Assembly: GCF_900107935.1 (NCBI RefSeq)
Contig: NZ_FNVG01000016.1
Span: 42,390-106,389 of the forward strand
Origin: Vibrio hangzhouensis
Lineage (GTDB): Bacteria; Pseudomonadota; Gammaproteobacteria; Enterobacterales; Vibrionaceae
DNA: 64,000 nucleotides
Direction of reading: 5' to 3'
Position numbers and translations under genes: made by a program. This document shows, in pieces, positions 62,219-64,000 of this stretch (position 1 is the first letter of the stretch; every line of letters begins with the position of its first letter). Under the pieces are notes generated by a model. The model was not told where the DNA came from. It ran no database searches and was given only the letters and a program-made list of their open reading frames with translations.

Positions 62219-63125
62219 TCAGCGGTTCCTTATTTTTACTTTGTGTCTTGTCAGTCGTCGATTGTAACACGGCACTTTCTGGGTTCCAGTGCTCTTTCTC
62301 ACCCAGAGCCGCTGTAAACTCCGCGCCGATGAGAACAATAATCCAGCATAAGTAAATCCACAGAAATAAAATAGGAATTGCCGCGATTGCGCCATAGATA
62401 AGCTGGTAAGAAGGGAACTGTGTAATGTAATACGCAAAACCCTTCTTACTAATCTCAAACAATAGCGTCGCCACCGCGGCTCCTGCCAATGCATGAGTCA
62501 GGTAAATCTTCTTGTTGGGAACCAACAAATACAATCCCGTAAACGCAAACAAGGCTAAAAAAGCAGGCAGCCAGTTGATAAACAGACTGTAGGCTCCACT
62601 CAGCGCATCATGCTCCAATATCTTCAGAGAAGTCACATAAGACGTTCCGACAATACTAGCCCCAACGAGTATCGGACCTAAGGTGAGAATCATCCAATAC
62701 ATTGAAAAAGAGAATACGGCGCGACGCTTTAGCCTTACTCGCCAGATGTAGTTGAGATTTTTGTCTATATTAGAGATCAGCGCCAAAGCAGCCACAAAAA
62801 GAAATCCACTCCCTATCGCCGTCATTTTGCCTGTGTTAGAAACAAACTCGATAAGCGCTGAGTAAACTGCATCTCCTGCAGCAGGCACGAAATGCTGAAT
62901 GATGAAATCTTGCAGGACTCCCCCAACATTTGAAAATATAGGGAAAGAAGACAATACCGACAATAAGACCGTCAGCATTGGAACGATAGACAGAAGCGTA
63001 ATGTAGGCTAAATAGCCAGCATTCACGTTAATCCTGTCATGCGCCATTCGTTGTAACAGGTAACGACAAAAAACTAAGACTGAGTTTATGGTACCTGTCA
63101 GCCTTTCGGGAAGATGTTCAATCAT
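62190..63125 (-). CDS. YihY/BrkB family inner-membrane protein
   Basis: A 311-residue polytopic protein with about six hydrophobic segments, the family start VNAGYLAYITLLSIVPMLTVLLSVL, and the conserved YGAIAAIPILFLWIYLCWIIVLIGAEFTAALG block near 240-272. The C-terminal ~35 residues are charged and variable. It was once named RNase BN in error; the true function is unknown. It is 20 bp from the upstream NTPase gene and overlaps dtd. Confidence 0.92.
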   Translation of the reverse strand: MIEHLPERLTGTINSVLVFCRYLLQRMAHDRINVNAGYLAYITLLSIVPMLTVLLSVLSSFPIFSNVGGVLQDFIIQHFVPAAGDAVYSALIEFVSNTGKMTAIGSGFLFVAALALISNIDKNLNYIWRVRLKRRAVFSFSMYWMILTLGPILVGASIVGTSYVTSLKILEHDALSGAYSLFINWLPAFLALFAFTGLYLLVPNKKIYLTHALAGAAVATLLFEISKKGFAYYITQFPSYQLIYGAIAAIPILFLWIYLCWIIVLIGAEFTAALGEKEHWNPESAVLQSTTDKTQSKNKEPLSDSTDTESE

Positions 63126-63145
63126 AAATACACTAGCACTCCATG

Positions 63146-63703
63146 CTAACTCAATGAATCAACGTAATTCTGACACAGTTGTAGTACAAACTCGACTCGC
63201 TCATCTATCGCCATAAAAGGAATGTCGACCACATGAAAACCAAGCGTCTGATATTGGCGCAACAACTCGTCATGAATGACTAGCGCTTGTTCAAACGGAT
63301 AGGGACGTACTTCATCTTGAACGTAAGTCTGAACTGTAGGTTTGCAGAACAAAACTATGGGCTGATAATCTTGACGAGCCTGCACCTGAATTGTTTCCGG
63401 TATCGCCAATTCACCCAACGAAAGGTAGGCACAAATATCGCCGATAGCACGATCGACGAAGCTCATAACTGCATGGGTCTGAGCTAATTGACGCTGCTGC
63501 AACATCTTTACAAAACAGAGTTCAGCAAAAGGCCCTAACTGCCGCCAGGGCAATATACCATCATCAAGTTGTGACTGTTCCTCAATAAGCAATCTAGGTA
63601 CTTCAGGATAAGTCATGAAACCTTGTTGCGAGATGGCATCAAGCAAGGTGCTTTTACCCGATCCCGGTCCCCCGGAAACAATAAATGGAAAGTGTTTACT
63701 CAT
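63146..63703 (-). CDS. AAA-type P-loop NTPase (AAA_28-like)
   Basis: A 185-residue soluble protein with a Walker A motif VSGGPGSGKSTLLDAI (about 8-23) and a likely Walker B or lid region VMSFVDRAIGDICAYL. The overall pattern (MTYPEVPRLLIEEQ; IVLFCKPTVQTYVQDEVRPY) fits the AAA_28 group of small NTPases/kinases of unknown substrate. It heads a leftward NTPase-YihY-dtd unit with short gaps. The substrate cannot be named. Confidence 0.8.
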   Translation of the reverse strand: MSKHFPFIVSGGPGSGKSTLLDAISQQGFMTYPEVPRLLIEEQSQLDDGILPWRQLGPFAELCFVKMLQQRQLAQTHAVMSFVDRAIGDICAYLSLGELAIPETIQVQARQDYQPIVLFCKPTVQTYVQDEVRPYPFEQALVIHDELLRQYQTLGFHVVDIPFMAIDERVEFVLQLCQNYVDSLS

Positions 63704-63813
63704 AAATCAGAATCAATTCAAATGTATAAGTAAAGTTTATCATTAAACGCTGAGTAGCGAGATTGCAATAAGTTTGGTGATTCACAAAAGTAGCAATTAG
63801 GAAGAAGCAAAAA

Positions 63814-63865
63814 CTGGCGATGTCCCAGTCTCACATGGGCGCTGCGGCGACCCGCAAGACACACT
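63814..63865 (-). repeat. 5S-rRNA-3'-end-like repeat, copy 1
   Basis: It differs from copy 2 at 2 of 52 positions. The leftmost 26 bases, read leftward, end in ...CATCGCCAG, matching the 3' end of Vibrio 5S rRNA as I remember it with about two changes. The rest does not look like normal 5S, and the sequence to its right is not rRNA, so it is a remnant or separate element, not a full gene. Confidence 0.55.
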
Positions 63866-63904
63866 CTGCCTTTTTAAGTAAAACATTAGAGTTAACATAT
63901 GCTA

Positions 63905-63936
63905 AATACGAAAACGCCCCAGCAGATGCTGAGGCG
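63905..63936 (-). terminator. Leftward intrinsic terminator between the 5S-like repeats
   Basis: Read leftward, CGCCTCAGCA / TGCTGGGGCG with a 2-nt centre is followed by TTTTCGTATTT. It lies 13 bp beyond copy 2, where an rrn operon terminator would be expected. Confidence 0.75.
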
Positions 63937-63948
63937 TGGAAATAAAGT

Positions 63949-64000
63949 CTGGCGATGTCCCAGTCTCACATGGGCGGTGCGGCGACCCGCAAGACACACC
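63949..64000 (-). repeat. 5S-rRNA-3'-end-like repeat, copy 2 (cut by window edge)
   Basis: This second copy runs to the right edge and is followed leftward by the terminator. It may be the 3' end of a true (variant) 5S rRNA gene of an rRNA operon transcribed leftward from outside the window, or a second remnant. The bases next to the conserved 26 differ from the usual 5S helix. Confidence 0.5.

Larger units (their letters stand above)
63704..64000. other. Right-edge region between NTPase gene and presumed rRNA operon end
   Basis: No protein gene. It contains the NTPase promoter and two 52-bp direct repeats resembling the 3' end of 5S rRNA (63814-63865 and 63949-64000), separated by a leftward terminator hairpin. 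Confidence 0.6.

Overview
The window reads as a near-origin stretch of the main chromosome of a gammaproteobacterium of the Vibrionaceae, most likely a Vibrio. Reasons: a complete type II secretion operon (gspC to gspN, called eps in Vibrio) sits between bioH/nfuA/cysQ and hslR/hslO/pckA; CrbS/CrbR 'acetate switch' genes lie with acs; and the protein sequences are Vibrio-like throughout. Species is not determinable by eye. Almost everything is conserved core genome. I found no prophage, insertion sequence, CRISPR array, integron or tRNA.

Layout. 0-2.1 kb: the 3' end of a lipid A acyltransferase gene, then leftward mutM, a small membrane-anchored protein and fxsA. 2.5-7.3 kb: aspA, dcuA and dsbD (aspartate/fumarate metabolism, C4-dicarboxylate exchange, periplasmic reducing power). 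7.4-21.4 kb: an acetate-response region with crbR, marC, a DUF4212/sodium-solute symporter pair, a DUF3316 protein, crbS (transporter-histidine kinase fusion, leftward), an MFS transporter, a cNMP/CBS/DUF294 nucleotidyltransferase-like protein, a DnaQ-like exonuclease and acs. A 12-bp motif (consensus CGMCTAAAGTYK) recurs 65-91 bp upstream of three of these transcription units and is a candidate CrbR operator.

21.7-33.4 kb: housekeeping genes aroQ-accB-accC, prmA, dusB-fis, a chemoreceptor, zntR, purH-purD, a DUF1481 lipoprotein and hupA. 33.7-43.9 kb: a CNNM/CBS membrane protein, a secreted protein made of four retropepsin-like modules, tex, a conserved hypothetical, bioH, comF, nfuA, nudE and cysQ. 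43.9-55.3 kb: the type II secretion operon, leftward, gspC-D-E-F-G-H-I-J-K-L-M-N. 55.5-63.7 kb: hslR-hslO, pckA, an AsmA-like protein, and leftward an AAA NTPase, a YihY/BrkB protein, dtd and a GNAT-thioesterase fusion. 63.8-64.0 kb: two near-identical 52-bp repeats resembling the 3' end of 5S rRNA flank a leftward terminator, suggesting an rRNA operon begins just outside the right edge.

Most new-looking observations are regulatory or architectural: the shared acetate-switch motif, the four-module retropepsin-like protein, the DUF294-exonuclease pair beside acs, a long hairpin between purH and purD, and the 5S-like repeats. I do not see an evident wholly undescribed system. Sites were located by eye; homology calls rest on recognised motifs and family knowledge, not on database searches.
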